From: Methanoregula sp.
Lineage (GTDB): Archaea; Halobacteriota; Methanomicrobia; Methanomicrobiales; Methanospirillaceae
Assembly (NCBI GenBank): GCA_028679185.1
Contig: JAJRBZ010000040.1
Span: forward strand, 1 to 64,000
DNA: 64,000 nt
Direction: 5' to 3'
Shown: one piece after another, positions 27,477-36,635 of the stretch
How positions within the stretch are numbered: position 1 is the first letter of the stretch
Layout of the letters: each line of letters starts with the position of its first letter
The notes under the pieces: generated by a model
What the model was told of the DNA's origin: nothing
Database searches by the model: none
Seen by the model: only the letters and a program-made list of their open reading frames with translations
Translations under genes and position numbers: made by a program

Positions 27477-28655
27477 ATGAAAGTGTGCATAATGTGCGGG
27501 GGAGAAGGGACGAGGCTCCGTCCACTCACTTTCGAACGGCCAAAACCCTGTATTCCGATTGTCAACCGTCCCTCCATCAGTCACCTGGTTTCACACCTTT
27601 CGAACATGGGCTTCAGGGAAGTTGTGCTCACTCTTGGCTATATGGGTGATTCTATTGAGGAAGCACTCGGTGATGGCTCACTTTTTGGTGTTGATATAAC
27701 CTATGTGCACGAGAAAACCAAGCTCGGAACGGCAGGGAGCGTGAAAAATGCCCAGCGATATCTCGATGGACAGGATTTTTTGGTAGTTGGCGGGGACCAT
27801 GTTACCGATTTGAATGTTCTTGAGTTCTACCGTACTCACCAGAAAGGGAAGGCAACTGCAACAATCGGTCTGATCTCCATCGATGATCCCGGCGAATATG
27901 GTATTGCTGAAATCGATGTCAATTACGAGATTAAGCGATTCAAGGAAAAGCCTGCGCCCGGCGAAATCTTCTCAAACCTGGCAAGCACCGGAATGTACGT
28001 GTGCAGCCCGGAAATTTTCGACCATATACCTCAAGGGACAAAATATGATTTTGCCCGCGACCTCTTCCCGAAATTGATGGAGGAAAAGTATGTTCTCAAA
28101 GGATGGCTTGCCAGGGGTAACTGGACCGATGTGGGAAGCCCGCACTCCCTCCGCCAAGCAGAGCGCTGGAAGCTGCAGGAGATTGCGTTTACTGATATCT
28201 TCGGGAATTTGTCCATGCATGGGGCACAGGTCCAGGGTCCGGTCCAGCTGGGTGATTCGATTACGCTCGGAAAAAATACCAAGGTCATCGGTCCTGTAGC
28301 GATTGGCCCTGGAACAACAATTGGTGATAATGTATTGATTGGGCCATATACAAGCATTGGCGACAAATGTATTCTGAGGAATAATGTGAAGGTATTTTCC
28401 TCATCTCTCTACAACCGTGTCATTGTTGGAGCGAACAGCACAATCTCGGGATGCATTATGGATAACGACACGCATATTGGTGAACACTGCAGTATAGAAA
28501 ATGATACTGTCATTGGTCCACGGGCGGTACTGCGAAACCGGGTTGTAGTACACTCAAAAACCCGTCTCTGGCCTGAAGTTGTCGTGACAGATGGAACTGT
28601 TGTAAAAGAGCATGTACTGAACGAAAAGTTTGACCTTCGGTACGAAGGGTCTTAA
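27477..28655 (+). CDS. Sugar-phosphate nucleotidyltransferase with hexapeptide-repeat domain
   Basis: The enzyme activates a sugar phosphate with a nucleoside triphosphate to form an NDP-sugar for cell-surface glycans. The 392-residue protein opens with the nucleotide-binding motif GGEGTRLRPLTFERPKP (about 8-24). It has VVGGDHVTDLN and EKPAPGEIFSNLASTGMYV in the catalytic domain, and a left-handed beta-helix from about 255 (repeats such as VIGPVAIGPGTTIGDNVLIGP). This layout occurs in mannose-1-phosphate guanylyltransferase-like and GlmU-like archaeal proteins. The exact sugar cannot be told from sequence alone. Confidence 0.9.
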   Translation: MKVCIMCGGEGTRLRPLTFERPKPCIPIVNRPSISHLVSHLSNMGFREVVLTLGYMGDSIEEALGDGSLFGVDITYVHEKTKLGTAGSVKNAQRYLDGQDFLVVGGDHVTDLNVLEFYRTHQKGKATATIGLISIDDPGEYGIAEIDVNYEIKRFKEKPAPGEIFSNLASTGMYVCSPEIFDHIPQGTKYDFARDLFPKLMEEKYVLKGWLARGNWTDVGSPHSLRQAERWKLQEIAFTDIFGNLSMHGAQVQGPVQLGDSITLGKNTKVIGPVAIGPGTTIGDNVLIGPYTSIGDKCILRNNVKVFSSSLYNRVIVGANSTISGCIMDNDTHIGEHCSIENDTVIGPRAVLRNRVVVHSKTRLWPEVVVTDGTVVKEHVLNEKFDLRYEGS

Positions 28656-28671
28656 GTCCTTTCTACTCAGT

Positions 28672-28706
28672 AAAAAGGGTCCTGATTTCTTTTGGACTTT
28701 TTTTTT
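28672..28706 (+). terminator. T-tract terminator after the nucleotidyltransferase gene
   Basis: A weak stem (GTCC at 28679-28682 with GGAC at 28694-28697, extendable through flanking A/T pairs) is followed by nine consecutive T. It lies between two convergent genes. Confidence 0.5.
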
Positions 28707-28739
28707 AAAATCCAGATTTATTAATCAGGCTGAAAAGAA

Positions 28740-29525
28740 TCAGACCCGTCTGACCAGACGGTGAGTTATCGCAACAAGCGGGTGGCGGGCGTAATCAAGC
28801 ACCTGGACATCATCCAGTGTTCTTAAATTCATCGCATATGCAGTCCGCTCCATACCCAGTTCAATATTTTCTTTAATTTCTATAATATATGCATCGAGTG
28901 CCATTATTCCAAGCCGTTTAGCAGCTATGGCACGATGATGCCCGTCCACAAGGATAGTCCTTCCTGGACGCCTGACAACAATAATCGGTTCAGCAAGTCC
29001 TTTTTTGATCTCGTACATCCTTCCTTCCAGTTCGTCCTCATATATCTTTGACTGGGTGGGCAGGAGATCACTGACAGGCACCGTGCCGCGACTCAGTGTG
29101 GGATCGACACCATACAGCTTTTTTAAAGTGGTAATAAAATTGAAAACCTTTTCCGGAGATACATGCTCAATCTGGGAGCGTATAACATCCGAATTCGAGA
29201 TAATACCCAGCAGGTGATTTTTTTCGTCAACGACAGGAAGTTTCTGGATCCCGCTGCGGAAGATCACCCGGGCAGCATCGGTGATATCCATATCCGGATC
29301 AGCAACGATCAGATGTTCTGACATCACCTCCTCTATCGGTGTTGTCAACTGGACAAAAAGAAGATCCCGGGCTGATATATAACCGACAACCCCCTCACCA
29401 TCAACAACCGGGAACCCGTCATGATGTGTTTTTTGAATTTTTTCAATCACGTCCTTTACCGTACCGTGAAAATCGATACTCACGACATCATAGGTCATAT
29501 AATCCCTGACCTTTTTTTTATCCAT
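28740..29525 (-). CDS. CBS-domain pair fused to a ParB-like nuclease-fold domain
   Basis: The 261-residue protein begins with two CBS domains (about 7-60 and 66-125), an adenosyl-ligand-sensing module. It continues with a ParB/sulfiredoxin-type domain (about 145-225) containing PIIVVRRPGRTILVDGHHRAIAAKRLG. The GHHR-type motif binds nucleotide in ParB and phosphorylates substrates in SerK-type relatives. The combination is known in methanogens but its role is not established. Start ATG 29525 follows the divergent gap to Hsp20. DNA partitioning is unlikely because no ParA partner is adjacent. Confidence 0.85.
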   Translation of the reverse strand: MDKKKVRDYMTYDVVSIDFHGTVKDVIEKIQKTHHDGFPVVDGEGVVGYISARDLLFVQLTTPIEEVMSEHLIVADPDMDITDAARVIFRSGIQKLPVVDEKNHLLGIISNSDVIRSQIEHVSPEKVFNFITTLKKLYGVDPTLSRGTVPVSDLLPTQSKIYEDELEGRMYEIKKGLAEPIIVVRRPGRTILVDGHHRAIAAKRLGIMALDAYIIEIKENIELGMERTAYAMNLRTLDDVQVLDYARHPLVAITHRLVRRV

Positions 29526-29591
29526 CGTTACAGATCTAAGTATGAAGAGTACTAAAAGTCATCGGAAAAAAAGCAGGGGAAAAAATATACA

Positions 29592-30065
29592 CTATTCTAT
29601 CTCAATACGCGATTTTGGGGAAATCCTGGTCTTTTTTAACCTGACTTCAAGCACACCGTTTTTGAAACTGGCTTTCGCATCCTCATCTGTCACGACAGCC
29701 GGCATCGAGACTATCCGATGCATTGATCCATACACCCGCTCCCGAACGTAGTAACCTCCAGTTTTTTCCGCTTTTCCCCGTTTGCGATCGCATAAGATCT
29801 CCAGCGTTCTCGGATTCAGGAGCTGAAGCGACACATTATCTTTTTCCACACCAGGCAGGTCAGCTACGATGATCACCTCATTATCATGCTCCCTGAAATC
29901 AACTAAGAATTCACCTCGCATTGCAGGAAGCATTCTGTCTGTGACGCCCACGGGCGGCAGGGCTCTGCCTTCAAAAGATCCCAGCTGGAACATGTTTTCA
30001 AGCTCTGCTCTCAAGTCATCTATCTCGTTCCATAGTGAGTTGAAAGGATATCTTCTCCATGCCAT
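29592..30065 (-). CDS. Hsp20/alpha-crystallin small heat-shock protein
   Basis: This ATP-independent holdase of 157 residues binds unfolding proteins as a large oligomer. The alpha-crystallin domain spans about 48-145 and ends with the typical ASFKNGVLEVRLKK strand, followed by the short IEIE tail. The start at 30065 is chosen because GAGGGG lies seven bases upstream; the in-frame codon five residues earlier has none. A perfect A/T palindrome (TTTATT-CTA-AATAAA) lies at 30130-30144 in its promoter region. Confidence 0.95.
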   Translation of the reverse strand: MAWRRYPFNSLWNEIDDLRAELENMFQLGSFEGRALPPVGVTDRMLPAMRGEFLVDFREHDNEVIIVADLPGVEKDNVSLQLLNPRTLEILCDRKRGKAEKTGGYYVRERVYGSMHRIVSMPAVVTDEDAKASFKNGVLEVRLKKTRISPKSRIEIE

Positions 30066-30217
30066 TTTTATTCCCCTCACAGCCGGATATACCCATCAAT
30101 TCAGCTGACTGGTTAACTCCAAGTTAGTATTTATTCTAAATAAAACTTATTATTGTACAAAAGAATCGGAATAGTTTATGACGGTTGGAAAATGATGTAT
30201 TAAAGAGGAAAAAAAGC

Positions 30218-30907
30218 ATGGGTGAAAAGAAAAAGAAAGAGGAATCGACGAAAATGGTAAAAAAGGTACTTATTGTGAGTGCCTGCGTAGTTTTTGTCAT
30301 CTTCATGATACTTTCCGGCATGGGCTCCAGCTGGCTGGTCATGTTTACTTCAGTCAAACCGGGCGATACGGTTGTAATAGACTATACATTTTTTGATGCA
30401 GCGGGAAATCCAATCCTGACCACAGACCAGATGTTGTATACGGAGACATCATCAGATTCCAGCGGAGTGGTACTTTCCAGGCAGATTGCGATTAATTCCA
30501 ACCAGACTCTAACCGGATCGCTATATCCCGTGCAGATATATACTCCTGGCAGCGGATGGACCAGACAGTTCGCCATTTTTTCACCGGAATATAACGCAAT
30601 CAGCACGGGGCTTGTCGGTATGAAGACCAATGAAAAGAAACGTATAAGCATACCCTCCGCCAACTCGATGACCCAGTCGTGGTCGGCTGACCAGCTGATG
30701 AACAACAGGGTAAATATCAGTGATATCAATATTGGTGATGTTCTGGCAATGGGTGTTTCAGATAATCCTGAAGCAGAGGTTTCGAATGCCTCAGCGAAAA
30801 TGTATATCCGGCTTGGGGAAGTAACACAAAAAGATCCATCGGGTGTTATCGTTGACTTTGGCTATCCGGTGGCAGAAATCAAGGTAGTTTCTATCAACAA
30901 ACGTTAA
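30218..30907 (+). CDS. Membrane-anchored FKBP-like protein
   Basis: The 229-residue protein has a Lys-rich cytoplasmic tip, one membrane helix (about 15-37, LIVSACVVFVIFMILSGMG), and an extracytoplasmic domain beginning VKPGDTVVIDYTFFDAAGNPI. It contains GLVGMKTNEKKRISIP, the hairpin typical of FKBP-type prolyl isomerases with an insert-in-flap. The start at ATG 30218 is set by AAAGAGGAA upstream; the in-frame TTG at 30185 is less likely. It probably folds surface proteins. Catalytic competence is not certain because several FKBP aromatic residues are not evident. Confidence 0.7.
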   Translation: MGEKKKKEESTKMVKKVLIVSACVVFVIFMILSGMGSSWLVMFTSVKPGDTVVIDYTFFDAAGNPILTTDQMLYTETSSDSSGVVLSRQIAINSNQTLTGSLYPVQIYTPGSGWTRQFAIFSPEYNAISTGLVGMKTNEKKRISIPSANSMTQSWSADQLMNNRVNISDINIGDVLAMGVSDNPEAEVSNASAKMYIRLGEVTQKDPSGVIVDFGYPVAEIKVVSINKR

Positions 30908-30951
30908 AATTCATACAAACTCTTTTTTATAGCCGGACTCAATGTATTTTC

Positions 30952-31212
30952 ATGGCAGTGCGTGTAATATGTTTTTTCCAGCCGGGGTGCATGGGCTGCA
31001 TGGAGCAGACCCCTATTAACAGGGAAGTGGAAAAAAAGCTCAATATTACTATTGAGGAGATCGATGCAATAAAAAATCCAGACTACATCAAGAAATTTGA
31101 ATTAAAGGTTACCCCAACGATTGTGATTCTCCGAAATGGAGATCTTCTGGGACGGTTTGAAGGCGTTGTTCACACAGAACAACTTATGGGAGCATTAAAA
31201 AAATATTTATAA
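30952..31212 (+). CDS. Thioredoxin-like protein
   Basis: The 86-residue thioredoxin fold has the active-site disulfide CMGC in FFQPGCMGCMEQTPINREV (about 13-16) and the cis-proline strand VTPTIVILRNG. It reduces disulfides or acts in small redox relays. The Cys-Met-Gly-Cys dipeptide differs from the classical CGPC, so its redox potential may differ. The 3' end overlaps the convergent zinc-finger gene by six bases. Confidence 0.85.
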   Translation: MAVRVICFFQPGCMGCMEQTPINREVEKKLNITIEEIDAIKNPDYIKKFELKVTPTIVILRNGDLLGRFEGVVHTEQLMGALKKYL

Positions 31213-31782
31213 CCGGTAACCGTAAATCCGCTTGATACGGTGTGCCACGGTTTTCCATCCTTCCTTTCTCATCAGAGGCCCGTCCCGCAGTTTAAGGTGC
31301 GAGATTTTAAACCTCTTTCCCGATACTACATACATCTCACCCACCACAAATGGCTGCTCCCCCTCGCATTCCATATATACCGGGGCAGTTTTTCTGCCAT
31401 CATGGATGGAAATTTTTACCACTACCTTCTCGATTGTGCGTGTCCATAAAGTCGTGATATCGGGTGTTTTTGCCCGTTGTACTCTTCTCTCTCCACACTC
31501 AATCGAGGCCACTTCAACACCAAACGCTTCTTCCCCGCACTCCGCAACAAGATGGTCACCCACACTACATTCATCATCCTGTGCAAGTTCAATCGCACAG
31601 ACGAGCGATCTCCCTTCTTTGGAAACAATCGTCTTGACAAGGATTGACTGTGGTTCTTTTTCTTTTTTGATTCGCTGGAGGTAACCGCACGTGGTACAGC
31701 GGACGAGCATATTGTGGGATTCATTGACCACATCATGTTCGGTCTCCTCGTTGCACTCAGGGCAATGGGCGGTTATAAACAT
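31207..31782 (-). CDS. HVO_0476 family zinc-finger protein
   Basis: The 191-residue protein has an N-terminal zinc ribbon (HCPECNEETEH and RCTTCGYLQRI, about 6-36). A beta-barrel-like region resembling an OB or PPIase-associated fold follows (SVGDHLVAECGEEAFGVEVASIE), then a C-terminal basic part. It is conserved across Euryarchaeota with no assigned function. The start at ATG 31782 is chosen because the longer frame to 31818 runs into the divergent DUF371 start. Confidence 0.8.
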   Translation of the reverse strand: MFITAHCPECNEETEHDVVNESHNMLVRCTTCGYLQRIKKEKEPQSILVKTIVSKEGRSLVCAIELAQDDECSVGDHLVAECGEEAFGVEVASIECGERRVQRAKTPDITTLWTRTIEKVVVKISIHDGRKTAPVYMECEGEQPFVVGEMYVVSGKRFKISHLKLRDGPLMRKEGWKTVAHRIKRIYGYRL

Positions 31783-31816
31783 TAAAATATGAATGGCAAC
31801 CCTCACATGATAAAGC

Positions 31817-32245
31817 ATGGAGGCTCAGGAAATTATTTACTGCCATGGACACCCGCTTGTCACTGGCAGCCACCCGACAACGTTTGAGCTGACCCGGGAG
31901 GACTATCTGACGAAAAATGGCAACTGTATTATTGGTATCGGAGCTGATAAAGGCTGCAACGATCTGTCATCCGTATTCAGACACGTACTTGCCCATAATG
32001 ATGCAGTTCTCATCACCAGACTCGTATGTAAGGAGGTAACTGTTACAGTGAAATCACGGGGCTCTTCATCGTTCACCCTTACTCATTCAACCGACATGGT
32101 CTGGCGAAAAAGTTCCTATGTTTGCGGAAGGACAATCGGTATCATGTCCGATCATGTGGCGGCGACTCTGCCAAAAACACTTCTATCGAACCTGGTCGCG
32201 GGAAAAGACATGATTGTTACCTTGACCGCTATGCGTCCCGGCTGA
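31817..32245 (+). CDS. DUF371 family protein
   Basis: The 142-residue protein matches DUF371, a small archaeal family. It opens with the conserved EIIYCHGHPLVTGSHPTTFELT, followed by IIGIGADKGCNDL and the C-terminal GKDMIVTLTAM. The conserved His, Thr and Asp residues suggest ligand binding, but function is unknown. Its 3' end overlaps the convergent xseB gene by 17 bases. Confidence 0.85.
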   Translation: MEAQEIIYCHGHPLVTGSHPTTFELTREDYLTKNGNCIIGIGADKGCNDLSSVFRHVLAHNDAVLITRLVCKEVTVTVKSRGSSSFTLTHSTDMVWRKSSYVCGRTIGIMSDHVAATLPKTLLSNLVAGKDMIVTLTAMRPG

Positions 32246-32414
32246 GCGTGGTAATTTTTATTTCCGCTTCAGTGAGCAGCATCTCGCATTGTTTTATCAG
32301 CACCGCACCCTGCTCGTACAGCTTCATACTCTCATCAAGACTGGTTGTACCGTCCTCGATTTTTTCGATGATCTGCTTTAATTGTTCAATTTTTGTTTCA
32401 TAGGTCTCTTTCAT
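32229..32414 (-). CDS. xseB: Exodeoxyribonuclease VII small subunit
   Basis: The 61-residue all-helical protein (YETKIEQLKQIIEKIEDGTTSLDESM, with LYEQGAVLIKQCEMLL) binds the C-terminal region of XseA to make active exonuclease VII, which degrades single-stranded DNA to oligonucleotides. ATG 32414 lies inside the end of xseA (17-nt overlap), so translation is coupled and the ratio is set by overlap. Exonuclease VII is bacterial in origin; a copy in an archaeon implies old transfer. Confidence 0.9.
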   Translation of the reverse strand: MKETYETKIEQLKQIIEKIEDGTTSLDESMKLYEQGAVLIKQCEMLLTEAEIKITTLSRDA

Positions 32415-33648
32415 GATCAACACGCTCCACAATTACCTGGCTGCTGCCATCGTAAAACCGTATTTTTATGTGATCTCCCTTTACTAAAGTGCCCGTGCTT
32501 CTGACGATAGCACCCCTCTTCTCTGCAATACAGTAGCCCCTTGCAAGGACTGCAAGAGGGTTCCTGCTATCCAGTGCCGTCTTCATCTCTGCGAGGAGAA
32601 GGCGTTCACGATCGACCCGGTTCGAAAATGCCCTTTCGAGCCGGTCTGAAAGATCAGCAATGTTTTGTTCTCTCTCTTCAATTTTCCGACAGAACCGCTG
32701 CGGCCGGAGCCGGTCCCGAATATCGGAAATCTCATCTCGTGCCCATAAAATCCTTGCCTGCAATGCTGTGCTCATCTGGGATTTTAGTTCCCTTAACCGG
32801 GTTATCAGCACTATACGGTCTGGTACAACAAGTTCTGCTGCAGCAGACGGTGTTGCTGCACGAACATCTGCAGCGAGATCACTTAACGTAACATCCACTT
32901 CATGACCAATCGCGCTGACCACAGGAACCGGGCAAACGGAAATTGCCCTCACAACATCCGGATGGTTAAAGGGGAACAAATCTTCATAACTCCCCCCCCC
33001 GCGGGCGACAATAACGACATCGACCAGGCCGGCAAGCCGTCTGATTGCACTTGCAATCTCCCGGTGCGCCTCCTCACCCTGAACTGCCGTGGGTGAAATA
33101 ATAATCTCCAGCGGATACCGTCGTCCTAAGACAGTTCTGATGTCATGAATTACAGCACCGGTCTCTGAGGTAACAATACCTACTTTTCTTGGGAAGGCAG
33201 GGAGGCAGCGTTTCCGTTCTGTGGCAAAACATCCCTCAGCGGCAAGTTCCTTTTTCCACTGTTCAATGAGCAGGAATTTCTCTCCAAGACCGGCTTTTCT
33301 CATCTCCTTAACCTGCAGCTGGTACGACCCGTGCGGAATATAGAGCCTCACCGTCCCGGCCACGATTACCTCCATTCCCTCCGAGGGAGTAAATGAGAGC
33401 CGTTCTGCATCAGACCGCCATAGAACGCATTTTATGACCGCAGCAGTGTTCCCCCCACCTTTCTCGGAGAGCGAGAAATAGCGGTGCCCCCGCGCGTGGT
33501 GGGTATAATTTGTTACTTCTCCACGGACCAGAATATCCTGCAGGAGGGGAGTGTCAAGGAGTCCTTCTATAATTGCTGACAGCTCGGAGACCCGTAATGG
33601 TGTATTATCTGCAATGGCAGCGGGATCAGGGCGGTTGAACCAGTCCAT
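32398..33648 (-). CDS. xseA: Exodeoxyribonuclease VII large subunit
   Basis: The 416-residue catalytic subunit has an N-terminal OB fold (about 10-105, with LSAIIEGLLDTPLLQDILVRGEV-type opening and HYFSL-like strand). The nuclease domain contains GIVTSETGAVIHDIRTVLGRRYP and ARGGGSYEDLFPFN, and a long helical coiled-coil region follows that holds XseB. The ATG at 33648 is preferred over upstream TTG codons. It forms a two-gene operon with xseB. Confidence 0.95.
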   Translation of the reverse strand: MDWFNRPDPAAIADNTPLRVSELSAIIEGLLDTPLLQDILVRGEVTNYTHHARGHRYFSLSEKGGGNTAAVIKCVLWRSDAERLSFTPSEGMEVIVAGTVRLYIPHGSYQLQVKEMRKAGLGEKFLLIEQWKKELAAEGCFATERKRCLPAFPRKVGIVTSETGAVIHDIRTVLGRRYPLEIIISPTAVQGEEAHREIASAIRRLAGLVDVVIVARGGGSYEDLFPFNHPDVVRAISVCPVPVVSAIGHEVDVTLSDLAADVRAATPSAAAELVVPDRIVLITRLRELKSQMSTALQARILWARDEISDIRDRLRPQRFCRKIEEREQNIADLSDRLERAFSNRVDRERLLLAEMKTALDSRNPLAVLARGYCIAEKRGAIVRSTGTLVKGDHIKIRFYDGSSQVIVERVDHERDL

Positions 33649-33690
33649 CAACAATTATTAGGCTAAAACCGCATATGAAGTAGTACTACC

Positions 33691-34512
33691 ATGGTCTCAT
33701 TTTCCGTCGCGAGCATGTTCTTTCACGAATATACTGTCAGTGAGATCTTCTCGTTTGTGTCCCGAACCGGATTAAATGCAATGGAATTCTGGCTGGAGAC
33801 TCCCCATTTCTGGCTTCGTGACCTTCCGGTGGAGGAGGTTATTGCATGCAGGAAGGAGCATCCTGAACTTGCCACCCTTACAGTTCATGCACCGATTCTT
33901 GATCTGAATCCCTGTTCCATCAATCCTGATGTGGCAGAGGTTTCTGTGCAATATTCCGTCCGATCTGTTGCGATAGCTGAGCGGATGGGAGCGCACATTC
34001 TCACGGTGCACCCGGGCAGGAGGACGGCAAAACGGGTTCCCTCTGCAGCGGATTATGCACGTTTTGATCATTTTGTGTCTGCGATCCGCGATGCAGCGAC
34101 CCGCAATTCGATCAAAATCGGTATGGAAAATATGGAACCGATTGTCAATTCCCTTCTCTGTACACCGGAACGAATGCGTACACTCCTTGACGAGGAACCG
34201 TGGTTGTTCTTTACGCTCGACGTGGCACATGCGATGGCAAAATCTGCCGATGAACCGGTCCGTTATATTGAACTCTGTTCCGACCGGCTCGTCAACGTTC
34301 ATATCAGCCGGTTTGACCACGGCAAGGCACACTTTCCCCTTGAGCGGCACGCTTCCATGAAGGCGGTGATGGATTCCTTAAAAGATCACCACTACAACGG
34401 CAGCCTTACTCTCGAGATTGAGGATCTGAACCTGCCCCGTCCATTGTCAGCAGAGGAAAAAATCGCACTGCTTGCACGGGATTGCACTTTTATGCAGGAA
34501 ATCATGGAATAA
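33691..34512 (+). CDS. Sugar-phosphate isomerase/epimerase family (AP endonuclease 2-like TIM barrel)
   Basis: The 273-residue TIM barrel carries the metal-site residues of the family: His in LTVHAPILDL, His in LTVHPGR, Glu in IGMENMEP, Asp-His in FTLDVAHAM, His in VNVHISRFDHG, and a final Glu in TLEIED. The family includes xylose isomerase-like enzymes, inosose-modifying enzymes and endonuclease IV. The substrate cannot be set here. It is transcribed divergently from xseAB, which might hint at repair, but isomerase remains as likely. Confidence 0.85.
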   Translation: MVSFSVASMFFHEYTVSEIFSFVSRTGLNAMEFWLETPHFWLRDLPVEEVIACRKEHPELATLTVHAPILDLNPCSINPDVAEVSVQYSVRSVAIAERMGAHILTVHPGRRTAKRVPSAADYARFDHFVSAIRDAATRNSIKIGMENMEPIVNSLLCTPERMRTLLDEEPWLFFTLDVAHAMAKSADEPVRYIELCSDRLVNVHISRFDHGKAHFPLERHASMKAVMDSLKDHHYNGSLTLEIEDLNLPRPLSAEEKIALLARDCTFMQEIME

Positions 34513-34606
34513 AGCGCTGGTTTTATTAAATTCCCGCCCCATATATTACTGAAATTCCATATATGAACCAGAATAAAATGCGTGCACCCGCACGTTGTGA
34601 AATGAA

Positions 34607-35878
34607 ATGATTCAGGACGTTCTGGAAATCTTTCTGTTTATTATTTGTATTTCTCTTTCGGCATTTTTTTCAAGCTGTGAAGTCGCCTTAATCTCCATAA
34701 CCCGGGCAAAGGTAAGAACTCTTGTAAATGAAGACAAGCCGGGTTCAAAAGCTTTGGCAGCATTAAAAGAATCCCCTGAACATCTGCTTATTACAATCCT
34801 GATCGGCAACAATATTGTCAATGTTGGAGCTGCTGCACTTGCGACTGCAATAGCAATACAGATGTTTGGTGATATCGGTGTCGGGATTGCAACCGGATTT
34901 GTTGTAATTGTCCTCTTGTTTTTTGGAGAGATCGGCCCAAAGATCTATGCGGCCCGGGCATCGGACTCATTTGCGCTTACCGTCGCCCCTGCAATTCTTC
35001 TCCTCTCACGTATTTTTACTCCAGTCATCTGGCTTGTAGCGCGGGTAAGCCCGAAGTTTGGAATCGGTAAGGAAACTGCTGAACCGGCAGTGACGGAAGA
35101 GGAGATTAAGGAATGGATTGATGTCGGCAAGGAGGAAGGGACTATAGAACAGGGAGAGAAGGAAATGCTTTATTCCGTGCTTGAGTTTGCTGACACTACC
35201 GCTCGCGAGATTATGACTCCAAGAGTGGATGTCATACTCATGGAAGATACGGTCACATTTGAAGAAGCAATCCGGATTTTCCATGAGACCGGCTTTTCAC
35301 GGATCCCTGTATACCATGATCACATCGACAATATTACCGGTATACTCAATGTCAAGGATGTTTTCTCTGTAATGGTCCCGCATCGGAAAGATTCGACTAT
35401 TAAAGAGATTATGTATGATCCAATGTTTGTGCCGGAAACGAAAAAGATCGATGATCTTTTAAAAGAACTCCAGGTTCACCGGGTGCAGATGGCGATCGTG
35501 ATCGATGAGTACAGCAGTTTTGTCGGCATTGTGACGGTTGAGGATATCCTGGAAGAAATTGTCGGGGATATCATGGACGAGTTTGATAAGGAGGAACCCG
35601 AGGTCCAGAATATTTCTGAGGGCGTGTATGTAGTAGATGCCCAGATGTGGGTGGAAGATGTCAATGAGCAAATGAAAATCGGTCTACCTCTCAACGAATC
35701 ATACGAGACGATCGGTGGTCTTATTATTGACCGGCTGGGGCATATCCCCCTGCATCCCGGTGAAAAAGTGGAGATTAATGATGAAACAATCACGCTGGTG
35801 GTGATGCAGATGCACGGCAGGCGGATAGTGAAAGTGAAGATAATAATTCATCCTTCACATGGTAATGATAATCGTTAA
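34607..35878 (+). CDS. CNNM/HlyC-CorC family membrane protein with CBS domains
   Basis: The 423-residue protein has an N-terminal DUF21 membrane domain (about 1-150, four helices, with FFSSCEVALISITRAKV). A CBS pair follows (about 200-330, with AREIMTPRVDVILM and VEDILEEIVGDIMDE) and a C-terminal CorC_HlyC domain (about 340-420). Relatives transport or control transport of magnesium or cobalt across the membrane, with CBS domains sensing Mg-ATP. The older name hemolysin is misleading. It stands just upstream of purN, with no gap-free coupling. Confidence 0.9.
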   Translation: MIQDVLEIFLFIICISLSAFFSSCEVALISITRAKVRTLVNEDKPGSKALAALKESPEHLLITILIGNNIVNVGAAALATAIAIQMFGDIGVGIATGFVVIVLLFFGEIGPKIYAARASDSFALTVAPAILLLSRIFTPVIWLVARVSPKFGIGKETAEPAVTEEEIKEWIDVGKEEGTIEQGEKEMLYSVLEFADTTAREIMTPRVDVILMEDTVTFEEAIRIFHETGFSRIPVYHDHIDNITGILNVKDVFSVMVPHRKDSTIKEIMYDPMFVPETKKIDDLLKELQVHRVQMAIVIDEYSSFVGIVTVEDILEEIVGDIMDEFDKEEPEVQNISEGVYVVDAQMWVEDVNEQMKIGLPLNESYETIGGLIIDRLGHIPLHPGEKVEINDETITLVVMQMHGRRIVKVKIIIHPSHGNDNR

Positions 35879-35918
35879 AAATGATTCGGATCCATACACC
35901 CCGGGGAGGAAGGATACT

Positions 35919-36524
35919 ATGAAAAAAAAGATTGCTGTACTGGCATCAGGCAGAGGTTCAAACTTCAAGGCCGTGATCGATGCTCTGCAAGCAGGGAAAA
36001 TCCCGGCAAGCTGTGTGGCTCTTATCACCGATAATCCGAGGGCCTATGCAATTGAGAGGGCCAGAGATGCGAAAATACCGGTAAAAATTATCGATTATGC
36101 ATCGTTTCCCTCCCGTGATACCTACGAACGAGCACTCCTTTTTGCAATGCAGCAGACTGAAGCGGATCTCTTCGTCCTGGCTGGTTACATGCGTATTCTT
36201 GGCACTATTATCGTCAGAGCATTTCCCGGAAGAATGGTCAACATTCATCCGGCTCTCCTCCCCAGTTTCACCGGGTTGCATGCCCAGCGACAGGCTGTGA
36301 ATTATGGAGTAAAGGTGTCAGGTTGCACGGTGCATTTCGTTGACGAGAGCCTTGATGGTGGCCCTATTATTCTTCAGCACTGCGTTTCAGTGAAGGAAAC
36401 TGATGACGAGGATTCACTGGCGGAACGGATCCTGAAATACGAGCACGAATGTCTCCCGGAAGCAATACGGCTTTTCTGTGAGGAGAGGCTGGAAATAGTC
36501 GGAAGACATGTCAGGATCCGCTGA
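35919..36524 (+). CDS. purN: Phosphoribosylglycinamide formyltransferase
   Basis: PurN transfers a formyl group from 10-formyl-tetrahydrofolate (or a pterin analogue in methanogens) to GAR in purine synthesis. The 201-residue protein has IAVLASGRGSNFKAVID at the start and the catalytic set NIHPALLPSFTG with Asn-His, plus VSGCTVHFVDESLDGGPII with the active Asp. The start at 35919 is set by GGAGGAAGG upstream; the frame extends upstream into the CNNM gene. Most archaea use PurT or formate-dependent enzymes, so PurN use is lineage-specific. Confidence 0.93.
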   Translation: MKKKIAVLASGRGSNFKAVIDALQAGKIPASCVALITDNPRAYAIERARDAKIPVKIIDYASFPSRDTYERALLFAMQQTEADLFVLAGYMRILGTIIVRAFPGRMVNIHPALLPSFTGLHAQRQAVNYGVKVSGCTVHFVDESLDGGPIILQHCVSVKETDDEDSLAERILKYEHECLPEAIRLFCEERLEIVGRHVRIR

Positions 36525-36635
36525 TTGGTTTTATCCTCAACGACTCGTGTGCATGCATAAAGAACCGATAACACACCGCTCCTTTTTTATGATGGATGCT
36601 GATAATTTAGCACAACCGGAAACCGGTAACTATGC

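Noticed and set aside
30130-30144. A/T palindrome TTTATT-CTA-AATAAA in the Hsp20 promoter as a heat-shock operator
   Set aside because: A/T palindromes of this size are expected by chance around TATA boxes. It is kept only as a mention under Hsp20.
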